NCBI RefSeq assembly: GCF_016735115.1
Contig: NZ_JAERQJ010000004.1
Coordinates: 124,001-188,000, forward strand
Length of the DNA: 64,000 nt
Direction of reading: 5' to 3'
Source: Aquimarina mytili
Lineage (GTDB): Bacteria; Bacteroidota; Bacteroidia; Flavobacteriales; Flavobacteriaceae
Shown here in pieces: positions 36,356 through 45,236 of this stretch. The translations under genes were made by a program, and so were the position numbers. Each line of letters starts with the position of its first letter. Positions within the stretch are counted from its first letter, which is position 1. Below the pieces are notes generated by a model. It did no database searches, had not been told where the DNA came from, and saw only the letters and a list, made by a program, of their open reading frames with translations.

Positions 36356-36394
36356 TTAAAAGCCTTAGTATTGGTAATACTAGGGCTTTTTTTG
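36356..36394 (+). terminator. Terminator between the two aconitase genes
   Basis: AAAAGCCTTAGTATT (36358-36372) pairs with AATACTAGGGCTTTT (36376-36390, one G-T pair), loop GGT, then TTT. The downstream aconitase therefore probably has its own promoter. Confidence 0.8.
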
Positions 36395-36487
36395 TGGTTT
36401 TAATAAGAGGTGTTTCAGTTTTCGTAGTCATTGTATATTTCGTATCTTAGAATACTTAAAATAATAACCGAAATATATAAAAGTCTT

Positions 36488-38758
36488 ATGGCATTCGATA
36501 TTGAAATGATAAAAAAGGTCTACAGTCAAGTGGCCAATCGTGTTAATGCTGCGCGTGAGGTTACAGGTAAACCTTTAACCCTGGCAGAGAAAATTTTGTA
36601 TTCACATCTTTGGGATGGTAAGGCCAATACGGCATTTGTAAGAGGAAAAGATTATGTTGATTTTGCTCCCGATCGTATAGCGTGTCAAGATGCGACAGCA
36701 CAAATGGCGCTACTACAATTTATGCAAGCTGGAAAAAATAAAGTCGCAGTCCCTACCACAGTGCATTGTGATCATTTGATTCAGGCAAAAGTTGGAGCCG
36801 ATAAAGATTTACAGTCTGCATTAAATACGAGTAGTGAGGTGTTTAACTTCTTAGAATCTGTATCTAATAAATACGGAATTGGATTTTGGAAACCCGGTGC
36901 AGGAATTATACATCAGGTGGTATTAGAAAATTATGCTTTCCCTGGAGGTATGATGATTGGAACAGATTCTCATACTGTAAATGCTGGTGGATTAGGAATG
37001 GTGGCTATTGGTGTTGGTGGAGCTGATGCTGTTGATGTAATGGCAGGAATGCCATGGGAATTAAAATTTCCTAAATTAATAGGAGTAAGGCTAACAGGTA
37101 AATTATCTGGTTGGACAGCCCCAAAAGATGTGATATTAAAAGTAGCAGAAATTCTCACTGTAAAAGGTGGAACGGGAGCTATAGTAGAATACTTTGGTCC
37201 TGGAGCTACCGCAATGTCTTGTACCGGTAAAGGTACAATTTGTAATATGGGAGCCGAGATAGGTGCTACTACATCAACATTTGGTTATGATGAATCTATG
37301 GAACGTTATTTACGAGCTACAGATCGTGCCGACGTTGCAGATGCCGCTAATGCTGTAAAAGAACATCTAACCGGAGATGCAGAAGTGTATGCAAATCCTG
37401 AGCAATATTTTGATCAAGTAATTGATATTAACTTATCAGAACTAGGACCATTATTGAATGGGCCATTTACTCCAGATTTATCTACAGAGGTTGGTACTAC
37501 AATGACAGAAAAAGCAAAAGCCAATGATTGGCCTATTGTCGTAGAGTGGGGATTGATAGGGTCTTGTACAAACTCTTCTTATGAAGACTTGTCCAGGGCA
37601 TCTTCAATTGCACAACAAGCTATTGATAAAGGATTAAAAATGAAAGCGGAATTAGGGATAAACCCAGGTTCTGAACAAGTACGTTTTACGGCAGAAAGAG
37701 ATGGTTTGTTAGATATTTTTGAAAAATTAGATGCAAAAATATTTACTAATGCCTGTGGTCCGTGTATTGGTCAGTGGGCGCGATATAGTGATCCAAAAAA
37801 TGCACCAAAAAATAGCATTGTACATTCTTTCAATAGAAACTTTGCTAAGCGTGCTGATGGTAATCCAAACACCCATGCTTTTGTTGCCTCTCCAGAGTTA
37901 ACAGCTGCAATTGCAGTGGCAGGGCGATTAGATTTTAACCCGGTAACCGATAAACTAATCAATGAAGATGGACAAGAAGTAATGTTTGAAGAACCCACTG
38001 GATGGGAATTACCACCTAAAGGTTTTGAAGTTGAAGATGCAGGATATCTTGCTCCGGTAGAAGATGGATCTGGCGTAAAGATTGAGGTAGATCCTAATTC
38101 TGAACGTTTAGAATTATTAACACCATTCGAGCCCTGGGATGGTAAAAACATTACTGGCGCTAAATTGTTAATTAAAGCATTTGGTAAGTGTACCACAGAT
38201 CATATTTCTATGGCCGGACCTTGGTTACGTTATCGAGGACATCTTGATAATATATCGAATAACTGTTTGATTGGTGCAGTAAATGCATATAACAAGAAAA
38301 CTAATTTTGTAAAAAGTCAATTAAATGGCGAGTATGATGGCGTGCCTAATGTGCAAAGAGCATATAAAGCCGCAGGAGTTCCAACTATAGTTGTTGGAGA
38401 TCATAATTATGGTGAGGGATCGTCTAGAGAGCATGCCGCTATGGAGCCACGTCATTTAGGAGTTCGTGCAGTGATAGTAAAGTCTTTTGCACGTATTCAT
38501 GAAACTAACCTTAAAAAACAAGGTATGTTAGGGTTGACTTTTGCAAACGAAAATGACTATGATCTAATACAAGAAGACGATACGTTTAACTTCACAGATC
38601 TGGATCAATTTGCACCTAATAAGCAGCTTACCCTAGAAGTTGTGCATGCAGATGGAGCAAAAGATACTATTATGTTGAATCATACTTATAATGATTCTCA
38701 AATAGAATGGTTTAAAGAAGGGTCTGCATTAAATCTAATCAAGAAACAGAATGCCTAG
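36488..38758 (+). CDS. Aconitate hydratase (AcnA/mitochondrial type)
   Basis: 756 residues from the ATG at 36488 ([20 protein letters not shown]). A start at 36431 would add 19 residues that are not typical of the family. Catalyses the same citrate-isocitrate step as AcnB but belongs to the mitochondrial-type aconitases. Visible: [33 protein letters not shown], the cluster cysteines [13 protein letters not shown] and [11 protein letters not shown], and the swivel-domain loop [20 protein letters not shown]. The gene is a tandem partner of acnB and is separated from it by a terminator. Confidence 0.96.
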   Translation: MAFDIEMIKKVYSQVANRVNAAREVTGKPLTLAEKILYSHLWDGKANTAFVRGKDYVDFAPDRIACQDATAQMALLQFMQAGKNKVAVPTTVHCDHLIQAKVGADKDLQSALNTSSEVFNFLESVSNKYGIGFWKPGAGIIHQVVLENYAFPGGMMIGTDSHTVNAGGLGMVAIGVGGADAVDVMAGMPWELKFPKLIGVRLTGKLSGWTAPKDVILKVAEILTVKGGTGAIVEYFGPGATAMSCTGKGTICNMGAEIGATTSTFGYDESMERYLRATDRADVADAANAVKEHLTGDAEVYANPEQYFDQVIDINLSELGPLLNGPFTPDLSTEVGTTMTEKAKANDWPIVVEWGLIGSCTNSSYEDLSRASSIAQQAIDKGLKMKAELGINPGSEQVRFTAERDGLLDIFEKLDAKIFTNACGPCIGQWARYSDPKNAPKNSIVHSFNRNFAKRADGNPNTHAFVASPELTAAIAVAGRLDFNPVTDKLINEDGQEVMFEEPTGWELPPKGFEVEDAGYLAPVEDGSGVKIEVDPNSERLELLTPFEPWDGKNITGAKLLIKAFGKCTTDHISMAGPWLRYRGHLDNISNNCLIGAVNAYNKKTNFVKSQLNGEYDGVPNVQRAYKAAGVPTIVVGDHNYGEGSSREHAAMEPRHLGVRAVIVKSFARIHETNLKKQGMLGLTFANENDYDLIQEDDTFNFTDLDQFAPNKQLTLEVVHADGAKDTIMLNHTYNDSQIEWFKEGSALNLIKKQNA

Positions 38759-38778
38759 ATTTTAAATTCTAAAGATAT

Positions 38779-38813
38779 AAAACTCCCTAAGTTTTTTCTT
38801 AGGGAGTTTTTTT
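38779..38813 (+). terminator. Rho-independent terminator after the second aconitase
   Basis: AAACTCCCTAAG (38780-38791), loop of six Ts, CTTAGGGAGTTT (38798-38809), then TTTT. Confidence 0.9.
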
Positions 38814-38885
38814 GTGCAATTTGCTGTAAGGTTTGGCAGTATTTTACGTTCTAATTATGTAAGCTAACGTCTAAACACAATCATC

Positions 38886-39554
38886 ATGAGTGCTATCTGG
38901 TTTTTTGAGGATGCTAATCTCTTTAAAGTATTATGCCCTCATAAATTTAAAAGATATAAAAAAGATCACGATTTTGACGCGTACAGAAAAAACGACTACA
39001 TTTATTTCGAAGAAGATTCTGCTAATAAAGTTTACCTTATAGAAAAAGGAAAAGTAAAAATTGGATACTACGCAGAAGATGGTCATGAAATTATAAAGGC
39101 AATATTGACCAGAGGTGAGATTTTTGGAGAAAAAGCAATTTTAGGGGAAAATAAAAGAACCGAATTTGCGCAATCTGTAGATAATACGACGTCTATTTGT
39201 CCTATTGGAGTAGAAACCATGCACGGGCTTATGAGAGATAATCAATCTTTTAGTCTTAGGATATACAAGTTTATTGGCTTGCGTTTTAGACGTTTAGAAA
39301 GAAGACTTCAACTTCTTTTATTCAAAGATGCTAAAACAAGATTGTTAGAATTTTTAAATGAACTTAAAGAAGATTATGGTCATTGCTGCCCTGATACAGG
39401 TGATATGGTAATCGAGCACCCTTATACGCAAAAAGATATAGCTAGTTTAATAGGAACTTCTAGGCCTACTTTGAATATTATCCTCAATGAATTAAAGGAG
39501 TCTAATATTATTGATTTTAATAGAAAAGAGATTCGATTGAAAAATGTTGCTTAG
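38886..39554 (+). CDS. Crp/Fnr-family transcriptional regulator
   Basis: 222 residues. An N-terminal cyclic-nucleotide-binding-like domain (about 30-120: YIYFEEDSANKVYLIEKGKV, GEIFGEKAILGENKR) and a C-terminal winged helix (about 150-218: HPYTQKDIASLIGTSRPTLN, then ILNELKESNIIDFNRKEI). The canonical cAMP-binding R-x-A-x-x-x motif is not obvious. Cysteines of the Fe-S type (Fnr) are not seen in a cluster, though CCPD occurs near 162. The ligand is unknown. The gene lies 73 bp ahead of the RskA-like lipoprotein gene and could regulate it. Confidence 0.9.
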   Translation: MSAIWFFEDANLFKVLCPHKFKRYKKDHDFDAYRKNDYIYFEEDSANKVYLIEKGKVKIGYYAEDGHEIIKAILTRGEIFGEKAILGENKRTEFAQSVDNTTSICPIGVETMHGLMRDNQSFSLRIYKFIGLRFRRLERRLQLLLFKDAKTRLLEFLNELKEDYGHCCPDTGDMVIEHPYTQKDIASLIGTSRPTLNIILNELKESNIIDFNRKEIRLKNVA

Positions 39555-39627
39555 TGTTAGCCATCTAACATTTTAAAAAGTTGGATGTAAATACTTTTAT
39601 GACATAATAATCATAAAAATAAAAGCA

Positions 39628-40533
39628 ATGTTAAAAAGACTAATTATAGGAGTAATGGCAATAGGGCTTATTGCTGTCTCTTGTAGTGATGATGATGATT
39701 CTGTAGTTACTAATGTATCAAACTTAACTTTAAACCTTACTGGACTTGAAGCTCTAGGAAGTGATTTTGTATACGAAGGTTGGGTTATAGTACCTAATCA
39801 AGATCTTCCTGTTAGTACCGGTACTTTTACAAGTGTAGCGTTTCCTCAAACATTTTCTGTAGATAGAACGACCTTAGAGGCTGCAACGGCATTTGTACTT
39901 ACCATAGAACCGGTAGGCGAAACAGGAGATGCGGCATTAATGCCTGCAGAAACAAAATTACTTAGAGGTGAATTTGGAACAGGAAATACAGCAACTGTAG
40001 GATTAGGACCTGTAGGAGATTTTGCTAATGCGGCAGGAACTTTCTTCTTAAGAGCACCAACAGACGAGGATGTACCTGGTGGAGCTATGAATAATGGTAA
40101 CGATCAATATGGTCTATGGTTTGGTACTCCAGGAATGCCTCCATCACCTAACTTAACACTTCCTGAACTTACAGGATGGAAATACGAAGGATGGGTAGTA
40201 ACGGATAACGGGCCCATTTCTACAGGTACATTTACTTCCTTTGATATGAGAGATGATAACGCAGGCGATCCTAATGGTTTTAGTGAAACTGTTTTTGATG
40301 GCCCTCCATTACCTGGTGAAGATTTCTTTAGAAATGCACCAGAAGGAGTTACTTTTCCTTTAGATGTTAGAAACAGAATGGTCGTGATTTCTGTAGAACC
40401 AGATCCAGACGATTCTCCAGCACCCTTTGTGTTAAAACCTTTAATTGGTACCGCTGGAATGGATACTGCACCAGCGAGTTATGATTTTGAACTGAAAACA
40501 GATGCCTTTCCAGCTGGAAGTGTGTCGAGATAG
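39628..40533 (+). CDS. Lipoprotein with duplicated anti-sigma RskA-C-like domains
   Basis: 301 residues. Lipoprotein signal peptide with lipobox AVSC followed by DDDD, typical of surface-exposed lipoproteins in Bacteroidota. Two repeats resemble the C-terminal domain of RskA-like anti-sigma factors: about 31-115 (FVYEGWVIVPNQDLPVSTGT, FVLTIEPVG) and 188-285 (WKYEGWVVTDNGPISTGTFT, MVVISVEPDPDDSPAPF). Here the domain is on a secreted lipoprotein rather than on a membrane anti-sigma protein, so a sigma-factor-binding role is unlikely. The likely role is unknown. A hairpin follows its stop. Confidence 0.7.
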   Translation: MLKRLIIGVMAIGLIAVSCSDDDDSVVTNVSNLTLNLTGLEALGSDFVYEGWVIVPNQDLPVSTGTFTSVAFPQTFSVDRTTLEAATAFVLTIEPVGETGDAALMPAETKLLRGEFGTGNTATVGLGPVGDFANAAGTFFLRAPTDEDVPGGAMNNGNDQYGLWFGTPGMPPSPNLTLPELTGWKYEGWVVTDNGPISTGTFTSFDMRDDNAGDPNGFSETVFDGPPLPGEDFFRNAPEGVTFPLDVRNRMVVISVEPDPDDSPAPFVLKPLIGTAGMDTAPASYDFELKTDAFPAGSVSR

Positions 40534-40556
40534 TTCTAAGTTTATTTTGTTAGTTT

Positions 40557-40586
40557 TTAAAGCGCAATCAATGATTGCGCTTTATT
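40557..40586. terminator. Weak hairpin terminator
   Basis: AAAGCGCAAT (40559-40568), loop CAATG, ATTGCGCTTT (40574-40583), then ATTAATT. The stem is strong but the T run is short. Confidence 0.6.
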
Positions 40587-40631
40587 AATTCATAGATTTG
40601 TTATGATTTTGAGAATTCAAATTTTTAACCA

Positions 40632-41192
40632 ATGAAATTCAATAAGAAAAAAATATCAAATTTAATTTTTGTTATCATACTTGTGCTGTTTTTCATTCCT
40701 AACACTAGAGGAATGATGCAGATTTTTTTAACTCGAATATTTTCTTTTAGCCCTGGTTTAGTAGCAGTTGAAGAAAGAGTACAAGTAGAATCGTATGATT
40801 GGAAACTACATGGTGTAAATACAGAATCGATGAACTTTGATACTGCCAAGGGTAAAGTGGTTCTGCTAAATTATTGGGCTACGTGGTGCCCCCCATGTAT
40901 CGCAGAGATGCCTTCATTACAGAAGTTATATAATGACTATAAGGATAAAGTAGTTTTTGTATTTCTAACTGAAGATGATGATCCGGAGCTAAATAAGTTT
41001 ATGAAAGATAAAAGTTATTATTATCCGATTTATCGATCATTGTCAAAGCATCCAAAACCTTTTACTCATAAACCTATTCCAGGTACTTATGTGTTAGATA
41101 AGAAAGGAAATATAATAATTCATAAAGTAGGTGCAGCCGATTGGAATACTGCCAAAGTAAGAGAAACATTGGATAAATTATTAGCAGAATAA
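40632..41192 (+). CDS. TlpA-family thioredoxin-like oxidoreductase, membrane-anchored
   Basis: 186 residues. An N-terminal membrane helix (ISNLIFVIILVLFFIPNTRG), then a thioredoxin fold of TlpA type: WATWCPPCIAEMPSLQKLY holds the redox pair Cys86-x-x-Cys89, followed by VFVFLTEDDDPELNKFMKD and the cis-Pro loop PIPGTYVLDKKGNI. It likely reduces or isomerises disulphides or serves cytochrome maturation on the periplasmic side. It converges with crtZ with a gap of only 10 bp, so it is not part of the carotenoid operon. Confidence 0.92.
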   Translation: MKFNKKKISNLIFVIILVLFFIPNTRGMMQIFLTRIFSFSPGLVAVEERVQVESYDWKLHGVNTESMNFDTAKGKVVLLNYWATWCPPCIAEMPSLQKLYNDYKDKVVFVFLTEDDDPELNKFMKDKSYYYPIYRSLSKHPKPFTHKPIPGTYVLDKKGNIIIHKVGAADWNTAKVRETLDKLLAE

Positions 41193-41202
41193 AGCCTAGA
41201 TT

Positions 41203-41670
41203 TTATTTTTTAAAATATTTAAAAGGTACTACGAGCATCCCAAAACATTCTCCTTTTTCCTTCCCAATATTTTTATGATGTATTTTGTGTGCTCGCCTTA
41301 CACCTTTAGCATACCAGTTATTCGCATTTCTAAATAACTTAAAACGCTGATGAATAAAAATATCATGCACTATAAAATAGGCAATACCGTAGGCTAAAAT
41401 CCCTAAACCTATTGCTCGGCCCACCCAAAAAGTCTCAGAATCATGAAAAAGTATACATGACATACTCACTACAGCATAGAAGACAAAGAAAAAATCATTG
41501 CGCTCCCACCAACTACCATGATCCTTATGATGATGATCTTTATGTAAAGACCATAAAAATCCGTGCATTACGTATTTATGAGTAAACCATGCCATAAACT
41601 CCATAATAGAGAAGGCTGTAAAAAACACTAATATTTGGATGAAGATTTTCACAAGTAAAATTTTATACAA
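41203..41670 (-). CDS. crtZ: Beta-carotene 3-hydroxylase (CrtZ type)
   Basis: 155 residues, four membrane helices. The di-iron histidine boxes of the fatty-acid-hydroxylase superfamily are present in the CrtZ spacing: HKYVMH, HKDHHHKDH, and the C-terminal HDIFIHQRF and HKIHHKN. CrtZ adds hydroxyl groups to beta-carotene to give zeaxanthin. It is the last gene of the carH-crtI-crtB-crtZ run, 8 bp after crtB. A lycopene cyclase gene, needed to make beta-carotene, is not in the window. Confidence 0.92.
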   Translation of the reverse strand: MYKILLVKIFIQILVFFTAFSIMEFMAWFTHKYVMHGFLWSLHKDHHHKDHGSWWERNDFFFVFYAVVSMSCILFHDSETFWVGRAIGLGILAYGIAYFIVHDIFIHQRFKLFRNANNWYAKGVRRAHKIHHKNIGKEKGECFGMLVVPFKYFKK

Positions 41671-41678
41671 AAATACAG

Positions 41679-42518
41679 TTAAATTAGATTTAATCTATAA
41701 TCAAAATAAGATTTAGCTAATAAACCAAATTTTTGATAGTTTGGTACTCTAATACGAGTGTTTTTTATTTCTAATGAAGGTGTTTTTTTAAGCTTTTTAA
41801 GCAACTTTTTATAATAAATAAACGCAGTATACACTCCAAATTTGGCCTCAACAGGAAGTTTGTGTATACCAACTAGACCTTTCTCAAAATCTTCTTCAAT
41901 CTCCTTTATAATTCTAAGTTTTGAAGCTTCATCCAACTGTTTTAAATCAGTATTAGGGAAATAGGTTCTATCCAGATCTTCATAATCTGCTTTGAGATCT
42001 CTTAAAAAGTTTACTTTTTGAAATGCAGAACCCAAATGCATTGCACTTTCTTTTAATTCATTGTATTTCTCCTCATCCCCATTGACAAAAACTTTTAAAC
42101 ACATTAAACCTACCACATCTGCCGATCCATAAATATATTCTTTGTATTCCTGATCTGTTAAATACTTGGTTTTATGAAGATCCAAACGCATACTTTTCAT
42201 AAAAGCTTCATATAACTCGGGTTGAATATTATATTCATGTACGGTTTGCTGAAAAGAATTTAATATAGGGTTTAGACTGATTCTATTTTCAATAGCTTTA
42301 TACATTTCAGCTTCAAAATCATTAAAGAGCACTTCTTTATTGTAATCATGAAAGGTATCTACAATTTCATCTGCAAATCGCACAAAACCATAGATGTTAT
42401 AAATATCTTGTCGTATAGAATTAGACAACATTTTTGATGCTAATGAAAATGATGTGCTATAAGAGTTAGTAACAATTTTACTACAATTATACGATACTGT
42501 ATCAAAAATAACTTTCAT
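41679..42518 (-). CDS. crtB: Phytoene synthase
   Basis: 279 residues. It condenses two geranylgeranyl diphosphates to phytoene. The two Asp-rich Mg-binding motifs of the squalene/phytoene synthase family are visible: FVRFADEIVDTFHDY (about 46-60) and FLRDLKADYEDLDRTYFP (about 173-190). The segment YIYGSADVVGLMCLKVF is also typical. It follows crtI with a gap of 35 bp and precedes crtZ, in a minus-strand operon. Confidence 0.95.
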   Translation of the reverse strand: MKVIFDTVSYNCSKIVTNSYSTSFSLASKMLSNSIRQDIYNIYGFVRFADEIVDTFHDYNKEVLFNDFEAEMYKAIENRISLNPILNSFQQTVHEYNIQPELYEAFMKSMRLDLHKTKYLTDQEYKEYIYGSADVVGLMCLKVFVNGDEEKYNELKESAMHLGSAFQKVNFLRDLKADYEDLDRTYFPNTDLKQLDEASKLRIIKEIEEDFEKGLVGIHKLPVEAKFGVYTAFIYYKKLLKKLKKTPSLEIKNTRIRVPNYQKFGLLAKSYFDYRLNLI

Positions 42519-42553
42519 ATGAGTTGGGTTTAAGAATCTATTGTGTTGGTTTA

Positions 42554-44047
42554 TCAGGTTGTTATGAGTTTTAATTCTTTAGTTTCTTTATATTGAGCTT
42601 CTATTAGTCCGGCTACTAGTTTTCCTGAAATCAAAGAGGGTGGTACACCAGGACCAGGAACGGTAAGTTGGCCCGTAAAAAATAAGTTTTTTACTTTTTT
42701 ACTTTTAAGCTTAGGTCTTAAAAAAGCAGTTTGTAATAATGTATTTGCCATTCCGTAGGCATTTCCTTTGTAAGAGTTGTATTCTTTTACAAAATCTTTT
42801 ACACAAAAGCTTTCTTTAAAGATAATATTATTTTTAACATTTTGATTTGTAAGATCCTCAAAACGAGTAATTATTTTGTCAAAATATGCTTCTCTTAGTT
42901 CATTGTTATCTTCTAACCCTGGAGCCAACGGAATAAGAAAAAAACCATTTTCTTGCCCTGTAGGAGCTGTACCTGGATCGCTTAATGAAGTGAAATTAGC
43001 ATAAAAAAGAGGCTTTTCTGGCCATTTTGGTTGATCGTAAATATCTACTGCATGAGCATCAAAATCTGTATCAAAAAATAAATTATGATGATGTATGTTC
43101 TTCAGTTTTTTATCAAATCCAACATAAAAAAGCAAAGAAGAAGGGGCAAAAGTTCTACTATCCCAATACTTTTCTGAATATTGGCGATGTTCCGGATCTA
43201 ATAATGTTTCTCCATGATGATAATCGGCTCCGCATAAGACTATATCAGATTCAATTTCATTAGAATTTACTTGTATACCCGTAGTTTTATGTTTTTTTAC
43301 TATTATTTTTTCTACTGTAGCATTCGTTTGAATTTTTATCCCCAAGGATTGAGCTAACTTTTCCATACCCAGTATTACTTGATACATTCCTCCTTTTGGG
43401 TGCCAGGTTCCTAAGCCAAAATCGGCATAATTCATAAAACTGTAAAATGCGGGAGTGTTACTTGGTTTAGCACCTAAAAATAGTACAGGGAACTCTAGTA
43501 TTTGGATTAGTTTTTCGTTTTTGAATTCTTTACGAACTTCTTTTGAAATGGTGCTAAAAAATTGACCCAAACGCTGTATGGTCTCTTTGGTTACTAATTC
43601 TAATGGCGATACGCCTGGTCTGTACACCAAATTTTTTATTGCTATTTGATAATTGTTTTGAGCTGTAGAAATGAATTTTTTCAATTTATCTGAGCTTCCT
43701 GGCTCTTCAGATTCAAAAGCCTTATATATTTTGTCCAAAGTATCTTCGATAGTGATACTCTCATGGTTTTTGAAAAAAACTTTATATGCAGGGTTCAGTT
43801 TATCCAGAGTATAATATTCAGAAACCGTTTTGTCAAAGTCATTGAAGAAACTTTCGAACACATCCGGCATCCAATACCATGAAGGGCCGATGTCGAATGT
43901 AAACCCATCTTTTTTTAATTGTCTGGCACGACCACCAATGGTAGCATTTTTTTCATATATAGTCACATCATATCCCAGCTGAGCAAGATAACAAGAGGCT
44001 GAAAGTGAAGAAAAGCCAGAACCTATAATTGATATTTTTTTTGACAT
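42554..44047 (-). CDS. crtI: Phytoene desaturase
   Basis: 497 residues, the usual CrtI length. The N-terminal FAD-binding site is IGSGFSSLSASCYLAQLG. The family-typical segments FDIGPSWYWMPDVFESFF and GGMYQVILGMEKLAQSLG are present, and the C-terminal site is LFFTGQLTVPGPGVPPSLIS. It desaturates phytoene stepwise to lycopene. It lies 13 bp after the photoreceptor gene, so both are surely in one transcript. Confidence 0.96.
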   Translation of the reverse strand: MSKKISIIGSGFSSLSASCYLAQLGYDVTIYEKNATIGGRARQLKKDGFTFDIGPSWYWMPDVFESFFNDFDKTVSEYYTLDKLNPAYKVFFKNHESITIEDTLDKIYKAFESEEPGSSDKLKKFISTAQNNYQIAIKNLVYRPGVSPLELVTKETIQRLGQFFSTISKEVRKEFKNEKLIQILEFPVLFLGAKPSNTPAFYSFMNYADFGLGTWHPKGGMYQVILGMEKLAQSLGIKIQTNATVEKIIVKKHKTTGIQVNSNEIESDIVLCGADYHHGETLLDPEHRQYSEKYWDSRTFAPSSLLFYVGFDKKLKNIHHHNLFFDTDFDAHAVDIYDQPKWPEKPLFYANFTSLSDPGTAPTGQENGFFLIPLAPGLEDNNELREAYFDKIITRFEDLTNQNVKNNIIFKESFCVKDFVKEYNSYKGNAYGMANTLLQTAFLRPKLKSKKVKNLFFTGQLTVPGPGVPPSLISGKLVAGLIEAQYKETKELKLITT

Positions 44048-44060
44048 GTTGTTTTTGGGG

Positions 44061-44957
44061 TTAAAGTTCAGATAACAAAGAACTTATAGAGTTGAAGTAG
44101 CGATGATTGCTTGCGCTACTTTCAGAAATATGCATAATTTGTTTACCGAGCATCCATAACTCATTCATGCGATCATTGCATACGGTACTATTAAAATCTT
44201 CTACATATTTCGAGATGTGATCCTTTTCGGGTCTAATCGTGAAATAAGAAACAAATACAGTATTTTCATGAAAAGAAAGCATATTTGGTAAACTATCCAA
44301 AGGTATGCTAGGTCCTAAATAAATGGCCTTGTATCCATGTAATAAAATCTCATAATTGACATATAACAAACCTAATTCGTGGATTTCATTTTCGGGAAGA
44401 AACAGTATAAATGCCCTGTCTTTTTTTGTGGGATTAGAGTATTGTAACTTTTCTATGTTAAGAAGTAATTTCTGCTTTATAAGATTAGTAATAAAATGCT
44501 CATGAGATGGATTAATAGTATCCGTTTGCCACAATAACCCTATTTCTTTCAATAGAGGAATAAAAACATCTATAAATATTTGTCTAAAATTCCTTTTCTT
44601 TTCTAATTGCTCATAGGTGCCCAAGAACAGTTCAAGGTCATAATTGAGCATAGAAATTTTAAAAGAGTTTATAGCTTGATTCTTAGTGCTATTATCTGAA
44701 ACTATACTTCTTACATATTCATTGATTTCTTCTTCATTAAGCTTAGAAATTCTTGATATTTTGTAACCACTATTTACTAAATACGTAACATTGAGAAGTT
44801 TCTGTAAACTTTTTAAGTTGTATGTTCTTATATTGGTTTCTGTGCGATCAGGCGAAAGTAAATTATACCTTTTTTCCCATATTCTAATCGTGTGAGCTTT
44901 AACGCCACAAAGATTTTCAAGGTCTTTAATACTAAAAGTTTGTTGTATATTGTTCAC
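44061..44957 (-). CDS. CarH-like MerR-family B12-dependent photoreceptor/repressor
   Basis: 298 residues from a GTG at 44957 (giving MNNIQQTFSIKDLENLCG when read as Met). A TTG at 44981 would add eight residues and collide with the likely promoter. The MerR helix-turn-helix is clear (FSIKDLENLCGVKAHTIRIW). Behind it lies a cobalamin-binding region: the W-x9-EH photoreceptor motif of CarH (Trp151 to Glu161-His162, numbered from the TTG), and the ExHxxG B12-ligand motif (ENEIHELG, His201), then a Rossmann-type region (YKAIYLGPSIPLDSLP). CarH-type proteins repress carotenoid genes in the dark with adenosylcobalamin and release DNA in light. It is the first gene of the crt operon. Confidence 0.92.
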   Translation of the reverse strand: MNNIQQTFSIKDLENLCGVKAHTIRIWEKRYNLLSPDRTETNIRTYNLKSLQKLLNVTYLVNSGYKISRISKLNEEEINEYVRSIVSDNSTKNQAINSFKISMLNYDLELFLGTYEQLEKKRNFRQIFIDVFIPLLKEIGLLWQTDTINPSHEHFITNLIKQKLLLNIEKLQYSNPTKKDRAFILFLPENEIHELGLLYVNYEILLHGYKAIYLGPSIPLDSLPNMLSFHENTVFVSYFTIRPEKDHISKYVEDFNSTVCNDRMNELWMLGKQIMHISESSASNHRYFNSISSLLSEL

Positions 44958-44971
44958 TTTTATCTCAGAAT

Positions 44972-45047
44972 TGTTAAACAAAACTAGGTAAAAGAAATCA
45001 GTTACTTTTTGAAATTTTGTTAAAATATCAGTAATTTATGTTAAAAT
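44972..45047. promoter_or_regulatory. Candidate CarH operator: three TGTTAAA repeats at the crt operon promoter
   Basis: TGTTAAACA at 44972, and TGTTAAAAT at 45018 and at 45039 (plus-strand reading). The last two are exactly 21 bp apart, two helical turns. The first overlaps the minus-strand -7-like TAGTTTTG (44986-44979) of the GTG-started carH gene, as expected for a repressor. The -33 TTG is not clear, and the repeats are AT-rich, so chance must be considered. Confidence 0.4.
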
Positions 45048-45236
45048 GATTGAGATTTGATAGAATCGGTTTCACAATTCTCTGAATTTTATAAGGGAAA
45101 TTTAAGTTCAAAATAATGCATCTAGTATATGGTTTTGTTCTCTTCGATATGATAAATATGGAGAGACTTCTAATTACTTAAGGACGCGTTCATTTTATAA
45201 TGAAATTGATATGTATAATGTCTTATTTTTAAACCT

